DNA from: Verpa conica | Taxonomy: Eukaryota > Ascomycota > Pezizomycetes > Pezizales > Morchellaceae | Assembly (NCBI GenBank): GCA_033030425.1 | Contig: JAUFSD010000008.1 | Span: forward strand, 806,001 to 870,000 | DNA length: 64,000 bases | Reading direction: 5' to 3' | In this document: positions 50,043-61,707 of the stretch, one piece after another | Layout: every line of letters starts with the position of its first letter | How positions within the stretch are numbered: the first letter of the stretch is position 1 | The notes under the pieces: generated by a model | What the model was told of the DNA's origin: nothing | Database searches by the model: none | What the model saw: the letters and a program-made list of their open reading frames with translations, nothing else | Position numbers and translations under genes: made by a program

Positions 50043-50653
50043 TACGGCGGACGGCAGCAACCAGTCCGCCATAATTGCGAGAGCAAAAGGCCAAACCTCC
50101 CCCCACCAAAAATCTCCCTAAAAGCGATAAGCCAACAAATAGATTAGAATTATCTTAGGCTTCTAACAAGAAAATACACTACTAGATAGCTATAGATCAC
50201 CAAGGGAAAAAACAGGGCCCTGGAAGCGAGTTTTCTGAAAGACTAAATTATACTCTGCTATTCCTAAAGACAGCTTTGCACTCAGGGCCTTATGGATTCT
50301 TAGAGCACTCTAATAGCTGTTAATAGGCACTACTTATAAGGACTACAAAAAAGAAATTTTCTTTTTGGGGGGGTTCCTAAGTTAACCTTTTACATATCTC
50401 TCTAAACCAGCAAAACCCCAAAATCCCAATTGGGCCCCAGGCCAAAATTTATGTGTAAGGACCCTTACTTCTACTCCCCTTCCTCTCACTAGTAGGCTCC
50501 ATAGCTATTCAGAAGTTTATTTACTTATTTAAAGTACAAAATAATTTAAGTATACTAGTTAGCTCATTAATTTTTAGGTAACTTTTGGTGTGGGGGGAGG
50601 TTTGGTATTTCGTTACTTCAATTATGGCGGACTGGTTGCTGCCGCCCGCCGTA
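50043..50653. mobile_element. 611-bp inverted-repeat element with GC-rich 35-bp arms
   Basis: The 35 bases at 50043-50077 and the reverse complement of 50619-50653 differ at only one position (core GCAGCAACCAGTCCGCC). Similarity continues inward through CCAAACCTCCCCCC and ACCAAAA. The GC-rich arms contrast with the AT-rich surroundings. I could not define a target duplication, so the outer ends are approximate. The interior has no convincing coding frame. Confidence 0.6.
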
Positions 50654-50704
50654 CGGAGGAACAAATGACCTGTTTGAGTAGGTTCTAGATGATAGTAGGA
50701 GAGT

Positions 50705-50728
50705 GAATGAATGAATGAATGAATGAAT
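50705..50728 (+). repeat. (GAAT)6 microsatellite
   Basis: Six tandem GAAT units, about 50 bp outside the right arm of the inverted-repeat element. Confidence 0.85.
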
Positions 50729-51352
50729 TTATCATTTAAGGATAGTAGGAGAGTATTTCCTGGCTATTTTTGTAAACGTAACTTTTATGGTAGTTTGTGT
50801 CGTGTCGAGCAGCCTATGCTTGATCTGATAGAGTGAATAACACCGAGGGAAGGAAGGGCTGGAGTGTAAGTATCTTTGATCGATCGATTGGTTAATTATA
50901 ACACATTTAAGTATTCTTGGTCGAAAGATATTGATATCTTTCACTTTTTCTAGGGAGATTTAAGCTAGCCTTCTAAGTGCTGACCATATCGCCGTATTAT
51001 GTTACCTTATTTTCATTAATGATTGATGGAAAGCCTTATTATATATGTTTAGTGTGAATATTTCTAGGTATCACGGAACTTTAACTATAGTAATACCTAT
51101 CATAATTCCACTTCTCCGGATCCCTATTTGGGCCCTTAAAATACTGGAATAGAATTTCGATAGGGGCTTTTCTTAGTGGAATTGAATTTTGTATTCTTGA
51201 AACCCCTCCAAAAACACTAGAAATAGAAATTTGGTACGGCGGAATTATGATAATTATTGCTGTATATCTCGGTAGAAAACGGACCAATGTTTTCTATTCT
51301 ATTCTAAAAGTGAGTCTCTTGTCTCATGTGGTGACTTCTAATAAACTCCTAG

Positions 51353-51742
51353 AGTATTCGTGGTGAGACTCCAGATCTCGAGACTTTCTTTGCGCCACTA
51401 TGTTCTCATATGGCAGATATCGGAATAACATACTATATATTGATGGCTATGTTTAGCAGCGCTGAATGTAACGTTGATATCTGGTGGTTTCGGAGATTTT
51501 TTGAGTAAGAGGTGGCCACTGAGAGTAGTGACACATCACCAATCATGAAAAGTCTCGAGCAATATTATAGAGACCTCAAGATCTTTCATAGTCACCTTCG
51601 GGCCGTTCGGCGACGCCAGTGAGCGGCACGTGTATTACAGGGATTGTTCTGGAATTTGAATTGCCGGGAGCAGGTCCTAAAGCCGACCTGGGAACATCGT
51701 AAGGCGCAGCTTAATCAAGCTGCATATACATATGCCTATTGA
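51353..51742 (+). pseudogene. Possible decayed coding frame (helical, Arg-rich), unknown family
   Basis: One + strand frame is readable for 129 codons to a TGA at 51740-51742, with only two internal stops: TAA at 51506-51508 and TGA at 51620-51622. The translation looks protein-like: PDLETFFAPLCSHMADIGIT, then SLEQYYRDLKIFHSHLRAV and LQGLFWNLNCREQVLKPTWE. Both internal stops could come from single C-to-T changes in Gln or Arg codons. Farther on in the same frame, after more stops, GEIVGSGKST (about 52046-52075) resembles a nucleotide-binding P-loop. I recognise no family, and a chance frame is a real alternative. Confidence 0.3.
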
Positions 51743-53228
51743 GAATTGAACTTTGTGTCCTTGGAGTAGGATTAAAGAGGCGCCTAATCCCGGTGTAAGT
51801 ATCGCACCACTTTTACGGATGGGCCCGGGCCCGTCTGTCCATTGACTGCGATTGCGATTCCGTTTAACAGCTGCCTACCCGTACACGCTTGCATGATAGA
51901 GGTTTTGAGCACCACAGAAAAAAACTTATGGGTTGAGTTCGTGTTACAGCTGCTGGTTAGTTTCGTTTTAAGCATCTAGAAACGGGGAATCAGCTGTTCC
52001 TCTAGATGGAGTCGATGGTAATTATGCAATAAACATCTGTTTCTCGGAGAAATTGTTGGTAGTGGCAAAAGCACCGTAGAGCCTTGATCTACTCGTGAAT
52101 GAAGTTTGTGCACCGGGCTGAGGCCAGTACCCCTACATTTTAAACAGTTTTGTATGGGATGTAGCCCAGTCCTGTGCACAACCGTCAGTCAATTACGAGT
52201 ACTATCATGATCCATTCCCGCGGGAAGTGCGAACCGTATCCCTTAGACAGCCAACGGTCCCGAGCGGGACCGGACTTTGCCACAAGCCCGATTTTCCAGC
52301 CTTGCTACCCAACCACTAGCTATATAACCCATCGAATCTATAATGTTAATGGCTTAGGTTATGTAGTCTAAACGTTCTAGCATAATTTCTGTAATATCTA
52401 GAGGCGTTGTGGTTGGGGTATATCATTGAAAGACCGGTCTCAAACGGTTGTGTGACGGTTTAAGGGATAAGGGCTTGTATTACATAGTAAGAAAAAGAGA
52501 TCTTGATCAGGGTTGGGGGCAAAACGTTTATTTGTGGGAATTAGGCGAGCGATTCATGCAGAGCTACGTAGTAGTAGAACTCATGTACGAAACGTACGTT
52601 AATATTGGTATCCTTTGTTTTTCACACAAACACCAAGGGGGCGAAGTCACTCAACCACAAGCAGTGCCTTGGATTCATCACCGGCTCAAAAAGCTTGATC
52701 TAACCCCAGAAACGCAAGATAAGGCACCCATGAAGCCTCCTATACTAAAGGAAAGGAAAGATGGGAAGAAAGAAATCAGCTGTTGTCACCTAACATCTCA
52801 GTATCTCTAGAGAACTTTACCGGGGTAGACTCAAACATCATCTTGATCACTCTCGGGAATCCACGGAGAATGAATGAGTTGTCGGGTATCCGGGTAGACA
52901 AACCTGGCATTTCTATTTTTTCCCCTTTCCTTTTAATGTTTAGTAAAAATTAATGTGCATTATGTGGTGCAACCGTTTTCTGTCGACGTCATTGCGTCAT
53001 TGTGCTCTCCCGAAGTTGTGCATGGAGGTGGCATGTTAATTACCATAATGCCTCGATCACAGTCGACGAAATAGGTTGTAAAATCCGTAGCTGGAGTCTA
53101 TTTGAACGTTCTGTTTCTTCCTCCATTTGCTTTTCATAAGTAAGACTTCATCCTCTCAATTGAAACCCCAGCCTTGTCCTTATTACCAAACTCTTTATCG
53201 ATATCATTCAGAGAAGCACCCAATAAAC

Positions 53229-55387
53229 ATGTCTGGATCAGATCGAATTAGTATAGGGCTTTACCTCTTCAAGAGGCTTCATGAGCTCGGTATTCGTGGT
53301 GTCCATGGAGTTCCCGTATGTCACCATTTCTTTTCCATCCTTGTGGGGGGTCTTTGAGAGTTCAGATACTAACTGGCACGTTTATAGGGTGATTTCAATC
53401 TTACTGCTTTGGATATTCTCCCAGATGCTGGCTTGTACTGGGTTGGAAACTGTAACGAACTTAATGCTGGTCAGCCTTCATTTCTGTGTAAGTGTCATTC
53501 AATTGCTGATACCCGTGCTTTCTGTAGCCTATGCCGCCGATGGCTATGCTAGAATCAAGGGTATATCTGCTCTGATTACTACATTTGGAGTTGGTAAGTA
53601 ACTGAAAGGCCCTTCGATAATCTAAGGGACTTATGCTAATGTTTGGAATAGGCGAGCTATCTGCTCTTGCGGGTGTAAGCTTAATCATACCCTGACATCA
53701 GTGAATTTACCTCTAGTCTAACAAATCCAATTCCTAGGTTGCTGGAGCCTACAGTGAACATGTCCCCATTGTCCACATTGTAGGAATCCCCCACACCGCC
53801 TCTCAGAAAGGAGGTCTCCTGCTTCATCACACCCTTGGAAATGGTGACTTTCGTGTTTTTGAGAAAATGTCCGAAAATATCTCAGAAGCCCAAGCAATCA
53901 TCGAAGATCACAACATTGCCGCTAGCGAGATCGACCGTGTATTAAAGACCTGTTGGACTAAATCTCGCCCTGTATACATCGGTCTTCCCACCAATATGGT
54001 CTTCAAGACTGTCGATGCATCACTCCTTAATACTCCCCTAGACCTTTCAAGTCCCAAAAATCATGAAGAGACGGAGGATGAGGTCGTGTCTGAAATTTCA
54101 GAACTTATTTACAAGTCAAAGAACACAATCATCCTAGCTGATGCTTGTGCTGTTCGTCATCGGGTTCTAGACGAGCTTCATGAGCTTATTGATAGAACCG
54201 AGCTCCCAGCCTTCGTTTCACCTATGGGTAAAGGCGCTATAAATGAGGAGAGCAAATCATTCGGAGGTGTGTATGTTGGGGATGCTAGCAGAGAAGACGT
54301 CAGTCAAAGGGTTGATCATGCGGAGCTCATCCTTTATGTCGGTGGTTTGCAGAGTGACTTTAATTCTGGGGGATTCACTTATCATATTGCGAAGAAGAAC
54401 ACAGTCGAGTTCCATAGTGATCATATGAAGGTATAGTTTACCCCATAACTTTGTCTTATTAAGGGTCAGATCTAACAGCACGTGACCGAGTGATATTTCA
54501 TAGATCCGCTTCTCTGAATTCCCAGGAATCGAAATGAAATCTGTCCTTCGCAAACTTCTTGATACACTAGATTACTCTAAGATCCAAAAACACCCAACTA
54601 CTGAAATCTCAAACACTATCCCGAAGAAAGAACAGGAATCCTCGTCGGAAGATATCACTCATGCTTGGTTCTGGCCCAGAGTCGGGCAATGGTTGAAGGA
54701 AGGCGACGTTGTCATTACCGAGACTGGAACCTCTAACTTCGGTATTCTTGAGACAAGGTTTCCGAAAGATGTCACAGCGATTTCACAAGTTCTTTGGGGG
54801 TCAATTGGATACTCGGTTGGTGCATTGCAAGGGGCTGCACTAGCGTGTAAGGAAGATCACCCAGAAAAGAGGGTGATCTTGTTTGTAGGCGATGGATCTT
54901 TGCAATTAACTGTGCAAGAGATCAGTACTATGATCAAGCACGGATTGAAGCCCATAATTTTCGTCCTGAATAACAAGGGGTAAGGTGTTCCTTTATTTTA
55001 GTGGCAAAATAGCTAACCTAGTATAATAGATATACGATCGAACGTATTATCCACGGGATGGAAGCAATCTATAACGAAATTCAGCCGTGGAACCATACTC
55101 AAATCCTACAACTCTTCAGTGCCGACCCTAAGCAGTCAAATACATACCAAGTCAAGACGAAATCTGAGGTCGATGATCTATTCAGCAACGCAAAGTTCTG
55201 CAGTGCCCCGCATATCCAGGTAAAATATTTGATCCATAAAACATGAACTGTCAGGAAATTAGGCATGATCTCTAATCAACTATTTTTTTACCTATAGCTT
55301 GTCGAAGTTTTCATGCCCTGGCAAGACGCCCCGAGAGCACTACTTAAGATCGGACAAACTACAGCAGCAATGAACGCTAAAGAGTAA
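53229..55387 (+). CDS. PDC1: Pyruvate decarboxylase
   Basis: Cytosolic thiamine-diphosphate and Mg enzyme that decarboxylates pyruvate to acetaldehyde, the first step of alcoholic fermentation. Proposed exons are 53229-53315, 53388-53469, 53528-53593, 53652-53674, 53738-54430, 54504-54979, 55030-55219 and 55298-55387, giving 568 residues, as expected. Motifs: start [29 protein letters not shown]; catalytic Glu in [16 protein letters not shown]; the twin His in [12 protein letters not shown]; and the ThDP/Mg motif from GDGSLQL to LNNKGYTIE. It ends in [13 protein letters not shown]. Exon 4 is only 23 nt (GELSALAG) and is needed to join [10 protein letters not shown] to [10 protein letters not shown]. 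The symbol follows yeast usage. Relatives such as indolepyruvate decarboxylase are less likely given the overall fit. Confidence 0.95.
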
Positions 55388-57191
55388 GCACCTAGAACGC
55401 TGGAAACTAACTCTTCTCAATTCATCTTACCGTTTTGGGCCTCTTTTGGTGTTTTTTTCTCTCATCTTATCACTCACTTTTCTTGAAATAGCCAACGGCT
55501 GTATTTGTGCCTACTATACTTAACCAATTAGTGTGGCATTTTCCCTCTGTTTTACGTTTTCTTTTAAATAGCAAATAGTTATTTTATCATATACCTAAGT
55601 CAAAATTAGGCCATCATTGAGTAAAATCCTTATGCTCCTTAGAAGTTTATTTATTTCCACAATAAACGACACATGGCTTCTGTATGGATACCTACAGCAG
55701 ACGAATCTTTGTCTCTGAGAATTTCTATAGTTGCTCCTATCGGTCTTTTTCTAAAGCTGATATGACCAAGTCTTAATATGATGTCGGTATTCGCCGAAAG
55801 CATCCGGAAACGTGTTCCGGTGTGGGTAAAGTACAAGGAAGGCACAGTATATATGATACACTTTAATCTTCACAGAAGACAGTACGCTCTAGGCCCCCAA
55901 TGTTCCAAATCCCAACCCAAGTTCCAGCACTTTGGTCCCGGTAGTAACCACCAACTTGTGCCGCGTGGGGTCAATAGGGTCTCTGAATCTTGATTTGTGC
56001 CCGCATCTAAACAATTGTGGGGGCATAATAACCAAATCTTAGTACGGTTAATGGTAACTAGTTTAGACCCTAGTTCAAAGATTTTACAAATGCCCCCATA
56101 TTAATAAGCCCTTTGACAAATTCTTCCATCTCTACTCACTGATAGGTGTGCCATTTATCTGACTATTGATAAGATTGTATTACTATTTTAAATAAAATAA
56201 AATAAAAATTTATTACCAAATAACTTATACTTCTTCAGCTTATGTTTTTAGACGCGGGTAGCGATTTCCACATCGTCACCACCATACAGATATTTGCTAC
56301 TTTTGTTTCACTATTTATCCTTGTGCCCCAATTGTTATTAATTATACCAAACCGTGATATGATGAGGTAAATTCAGGGCTTTCCAAAAAACTGTTATAAC
56401 CTTTATGGGTCATCCAAAGAAGCTTAGGTGCAGATCCCGTAATGTATATCTCCTACATGTACCTTTCCCTTGAATCTCCTTCCTAAAGATACATGTAAGG
56501 ACTGGTCTAGACCGTAGATTAGCGTTGGTGGCGGCGTATTTACCACTGGTAGGTAACCGTTTTTGTCTCTCTTCTAAACGCATAAACTACCGCACACATA
56601 CATAGGTTGAAACCACCTAGCTATCGGGCTACTGCGGTTATTCATTTATCTCAGCCTTGTAACTATACCCAATCGATATCACGGTTTGAGGCGCTAAGCG
56701 TGATAGCACGTGCGGGAATTTACTAGTTTAAACTCCAGTACCCCACAAAACTAGGTCTCAATAGAGGTTTGCAAGGGTCAGGATAACATTAAGTTATATA
56801 CAAAAAACTCAGTAGTGATTAGTTAATTGGCTCTATTGTGAACTTGAGAGTGCATGTACCTATTACTTATCTTATTACAACTCTAAAAATTCACTGTTAT
56901 ATAATTCAATCACGTGAGTCCCTAATTTCCCTCACGAGATCTATGGGGGCTTATATAATGACATATTGGAAGTCCACCGAAACAGAGTTCATGGTTTAGC
57001 AATATCTAAGCCCTCATTGATTAATACCTCTACAGAAGATTGAAATCTAGAAAGAAAACTACTGATTATGCCCCCCACAATGCTAGCGAGTATAGAATTA
57101 GACAAGAGTCAAAAATTTTAATAATTGAAATTTATGCTTTCGGTGATAAAGGTAGTCTGTATAAGTAGTTGGCAGGTCTAGTGTCTGCCAA

Positions 57192-58151
57192 ATGGCATCC
57201 CGAAATAGCCTGACTCCTCACCAGACCCGAATCCTTTTTTATACCGAAATCATAGACCCACCTCAGAGAGATCTCTACGACTCTAACTCCGACGGCGATG
57301 ATAAGGAATAGAAAAATATTCTTAGGCTAAACTCAAACTCCGAAGGTTAGTCCCAATCCACCATTTTGATGGACGTTCAAGAAGAGGTATCTACATCGGG
57401 TATACTATGCTAAAGAATCACGCGAAAAGGCGATCCGAAATTAGGCCAATTAAGCTTCCCTACTGATAATTCTAGGGAGGCATGGATAACATATGTGGGC
57501 TCTAATTATGCACAAGCAGTACATTGCGTCCATTTTGAACATGGAACGTCGCGTACTCAAACCAATACGTTCTCAGCTTTCGGGTAGGATATACCAATTC
57601 ATCTTACCTTAACTCCATAATGAGCGTAGTCTAAGACTCTTGAAGGTGAGAACCATCCGCCTATCTCTATTACAATTAAGACTAGCTACACTGTTACAAC
57701 TTCTAATCTTGATGAATTGAGGTCATTTTCACGGCACTAACGCGAATCTTATGGAACATCCGATATCTTTTCACAAGTATGTACAGTAATTGAAACCACT
57801 TCTATTGGCAATGATGATCCAAAGACAGCTCCAATTTCACCTTACGATTCCTGCTCGTGACATCAGGTAACTTGCGGGTATCGCCCCCAACGAATGCCAT
57901 TGCCCGGCTTGTGTAACCTGGCCTATGTTAACATGGGCTTTCGTGCGACCCAATCTCATAGATCGAGCAACGACGGATATAGTGGATACCGATTTCCTTA
58001 CATAGAACGGCTCCAACCTACTTTCAGAACAACCATAGTAGACAGCCCGAGATTATTCTCGGAACTGTACCGTATAGGGGAATCAAGCCACAAGCTCTCT
58101 AATAAGAAAGGCGAAATACCACTCGGGCCAGTTATCGAAATCTACGAATAG
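57192..58151 (+). pseudogene. Possible point-mutated gene relic (320 codons, no frameshift)
   Basis: A single frame runs from ATG at 57192 to TAG at 58149-58151 with no frameshift needed. Nine internal stops lie at 57309, 57348, 57411, 57585, 57618, 57621, 57627, 57738 and 57858. Segments between them look protein-like: SLTPHQTRILFYTEIIDPPQ, an acidic SNSDGDD, REAWITYVGSNYAQAVHCVH, and a final 96-codon open stretch containing RFPYIERLQPTF. Seven of the nine stops are TAG or TAA, obtainable by C-to-T change at CA (Gln codons). That pattern fits repeat-induced point mutation or cytosine deamination. It matches no family I know. Roughly 18 stops would be expected by chance, so the deficit is suggestive, not proof. 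Confidence 0.4.
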
Positions 58152-59087
58152 CGAGAGCCAGTTGACTCTAAACCCTAAACAAATTACGCCTATTCCTTCA
58201 TGCCAAAGAGAACCGTTACTTGGTAGCACAAACCCCAATATATAGCCGAAATTCTCCCCCCCCCGGGTAGCGATTTATTCCCAAACTAAGTGCCGAGCAT
58301 ACGTACCCCGTAATGTACCACTAACTCGGAACACCCGCTACGTATCCCTTCCCCGCTGTCTGGTTGTTATTGTTGTTGTTGTCCGCATGTGACATGAATC
58401 GCCTTGCATGAGGTTTGGCTGCAGAGCCGCTGTTGTCGCGGGTAAGTATCCTGCATATGGTCGCCAGTTACCGAATAGACGAAGGGGAGTAGCCGATACA
58501 TATTGAAACGGGGTCTTTGTGAGAATATGTATTGGCTTTCACCATAACTTTTTTCACAATAACTCGTGTCTATGATGGGAAATAAAAATTTATTTGCGAT
58601 ATTCATCACTGCATTTATCTACCAATTACAGGTCCGCCGTATAATAAACCTTGTTACTACAGTATGCATATGCCGTTCGCAACAACAATAACAACCACAA
58701 ATCATCCCTTCATCACAATCACCAGCGCCAGAGACTCTAGGGTTTCTTTTCTTCGCCTGTAAAAGCTATCGATAGGTGTAGATACTATACCCGCAGATTA
58801 CTCATACATCCAAGTCAAATAATCTCAGAAATAGGTTTTTTATTTTAGAGGGGGGGGGAATAGTAGATCATAGACACTCCTTCCCTATATCTACTTGCAT
58901 GCATGGAGCAATGCGCTGTTTCACAGTGATCTCGCTAGAGGTGCTAGGGAAAAAAGATGTACAAAGAAATGATGATATCACACACCTATTATCAATAGTC
59001 AATCATGTACTTTTGAGCTGAAGATCGAGTACCGATCAAAAGATATGTCATATCTTTACTGTATCTTGAGCAATTTGTGCTTTGAGC

Positions 59088-59128
59088 GAGGGAAGAGAGA
59101 GGGAGAGAAGGAGAGAGGGAAAGAGAGA
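59088..59128 (+). repeat. Polypurine GA-rich tract
   Basis: Forty-one consecutive purines made of GAGAGAGG/GAAGGAGA-type units. Confidence 0.75.
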
Positions 59129-60059
59129 CACAAAATGAAGGGCCCGAAAAAACAGGGGTTAAATTGACCCAATTAATGTGCCAGTGGGGTTAGGTCAGGC
59201 AAATCAAAAATCGTTACTAGAAAAGGCCACATTCAGTTTTTTTCTCTTCCCCTTCCCTTCAAAAACTCTGCCAAAACGGAATTTTTGCTAGTAATAGTAT
59301 AGCTGTCAATTCCCCCCCGTCCCTTCTCGTTTCTCGCCGAATCTGGGTATGTTATACGGAACCGCCGGGGCAAAGTACCGGCACAGCCAATCACTCACCC
59401 TTTGCTACTTCTTCTAGTGAGCAAGACCACCCTGCTAGCGATTATGTACTATGCTTTTGTAGACTTCGGACATTAATACCCTTGTATTTTTTGCTGAGAA
59501 TCGTACGATTTTGTCTACTTTCGAACTAAAGGACCCATTGAAATCATGGCCCATCTATTAGCCAATACACAAAAACCACGATTCCGTTTACGCCTAATGC
59601 CCAACTCCATAATCTACATATTTCAATCGTAACCAGAAAAATATCTATAACCCCCCAAAGCTCCATCTAGTCCATCTAGCCAGTAATAATGTTTTACTTT
59701 GTTATGAGCGTGTATTGTATATAGTAGTATAGATCACACCCGTAGTGCCCCAAACCCACCCTGGATATAAGTTAATGCAGAAACTCCCAACCCATCCAAT
59801 AGCGATATAGAAAGACCCCGACCCCCCCCGTCCCCAAAGATATTGCGCATATAGAACCCATATAGACATGATGCAGCGAGTGAAAAGAAAAAAAAAGGGA
59901 AAAGGAATAAAAAGCCACCCTAAAAGTATACTAGAACATAAATAAAAAAGGAAAGGGCAATAAAGAAACCAGATACCCAAAAGAATGTCCCAAACATCGC
60001 AGGAAAAAAAAACACAATAAATCGAGTTTCAAGTCGGGCACTGGCAGGCCCCACTGTAC

Positions 60060-61707
60060 TTAATTCGAGTTAGAACCTCCCACACCTTCGTCATCTCCAA
60101 AAGACCCCTCATCATCTTCTTCCTGCTCTTCCTCCTCTCCCCCATTCAAACCCTCATTATCCCAAGTACTATAATCATCGCTCGCTAAACCACCAGTATA
60201 ATGCATCCCCCCTGTAACTGGACCCACAGTATCATCCCCAGAGTCATCCTCATCCTCAGAATCCGCCTCATCCCCATCATCCTCATTATCCGATTCAGCA
60301 GTGCTACCCAACAACTGTGACACAAAGTGTCCACAGCAGCCAACCTCATCCAAAGATCCAACAATCTCCCGAGATAGCAAACGTTCCTCTGCGGCAGGGG
60401 TCCATACATCCATCAACTCATCCACATCCAACCTAGCCAGCTTTGAGGGGATATCCAGACCCGGACCACGCCCAGGCAGGATAAAGGTGGTGGGTCTACT
60501 GGTTCCAGCTATTGAAGGGCCCCCGGTATAGGTACTCCTAAGAGTATTTTGTTGGTTCTTTCCAAAGTCGAGCTTCTGTAAGTATTTTTCGAGGGCCTTG
60601 TGTCTATTACTGTAGCCCTTGATCTTGTAGAGTTCCCACACCTCACGGATACCACCAAGGACAAGAACCTTAGCGAAAGCCTGGTTCGTGGGTCTTTGGA
60701 AATTCCAGCGGCCAAGTGTGCGAAGACCAAATGGTAATCTAGCTGGGCTGAGCCGACGAATAAGCAGATGGAGAAGTAGATGATACATCTGATGTACTTG
60801 AAGGAGGAGATCATCAGGATAATGCTTAAGGATGTCTGATTGGAGAGCCATATTCTTCTCGTGAGAAAGTGGGTTGAGAATAGTTGGTGGTCCTTCAGCA
60901 GTGTTGAAATCGGCTTCCAATAGATGTTCTAGTTTTCGCTCTCTATACGTCTCCAAGAAGTGGAAAAGAGCAAATATCAAAGGTGATGTGCCGAGTCGTA
61001 GCTGATTGACAACATAATCGTTGGTTTCTTTTGTCATTAATCTTTGTTGTCTGCTCCCCATCATCTCTTTCACAATCTGGTTTGCCAGTGCCAGTGCCAA
61101 CTGTGTCGATACCCGTTGCTTGTAGGCCAAGTCTGTGAGATAGTCTAGAGTAGGTGGAATATTTGTTGGTGGAGGATATAGTTTGATAATGTGTTTTGGT
61201 ACCCACATGTGGATGTGATGCCTGACAATATGACCCTCATGCCTAATTGTAAGGTTCCTAAAATCCCTTGATGTTTTCCGAAGGTTGAGCAAGTCGAAGA
61301 AGAACAGAAGATTCACAATGTTCAGTTGTAGTTCTATGGGTAGAGAAAAGAATCTATCCCCTAGTGTAGGGCTACCAAAAGAAGGAACCTGTCAGCAGAT
61401 TGAATTTGACAAGGAACGGCGGTAGTGGCGCAAAAGCTAACCTTTTGACAGCCTCATTCTGAACATCTGTTGCTTTCTGTTGCTGCTGGTGTTTAGGACG
61501 AATGAAGGATATTGTTCGACGAGCAGGCCTGGCAAAGAAAATCTCGAATACTCTTCGCTGAGGAGAGGAGTCTTGTTGACTTGATGGGTTTGTCCGTTTT
61601 TGCATTGCTGATTTTCGCTGGAGACGTCCTTCCATCACACACTGAATTTTTGATTTGATAGTCTTCCGTGCTCGTTCGATACCCGACTCAATCGAAATAG
61701 TCGACAT
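60060..61707 (-). CDS. F-box-like fungal protein with acidic C-terminal tail
   Basis: Probably a substrate adaptor of an SCF-type ubiquitin ligase, inferred only from the F-box-like segment. Minus-strand exons are 61707-61442 and 61371-60060, giving 525 residues. The intron (61441-61372) uses donor GTTAGC, a CTGAC branch site about 15 nt from the end, and TAG. It joins the exons as AVKSPTLGDRFFSLPIELQLNIVNLL, avoiding the in-frame stop that a direct reading meets. The first 88 residues are basic. The F-box-like part is SLPIELQLNIVNLLFFFDLL and the following LRKTSRDFRNL (about 97-130). A long helical middle follows (for example VSTQLALALANQIVKEM). The last 90 residues are Asp/Glu-rich with several acidic runs and end GVGGSNSN. 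Large uncharacterised ascomycete families share this plan. Confidence 0.8.

Larger units (their letters stand above)
48103..53228. other. 5.1-kb spacer between BCK1 and pyruvate decarboxylase
   Basis: The T-rich BCK1 3' region is followed by AT-rich DNA with two TIR elements (49093-49410 and 50043-50653), a GAAT microsatellite and a possible decayed coding frame at 51353-51742. Frames at 48675-49073 and 52448-52810 start at TTG, not ATG, and are not called. The last 150 bp are the PDC promoter and leader. Confidence 0.55.
55388..60059. other. 4.7-kb spacer, convergent between PDC and the F-box-like gene
   Basis: AT-rich sequence with a possible decayed coding frame at 57192-58151 (separate entry), a purine microsatellite at 59088-59128 and G/C runs near 58257-58265 and 58850-58858. 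A 13-bp sequence (CAAACCGTGATAT) near 56352 recurs inverted near 56690, possibly an old element. No intact gene is seen. Confidence 0.5.

Noticed and set aside
49873..50109. Minus-strand 78-codon frame
   Set aside because: It overlaps the left arm of the inverted-repeat element and is likely part of that noncoding repeat.
52448..52810. 120-codon + strand frame upstream of PDC
   Set aside because: It opens at TTG rather than ATG, has no recognisable domain and no supporting splice context.
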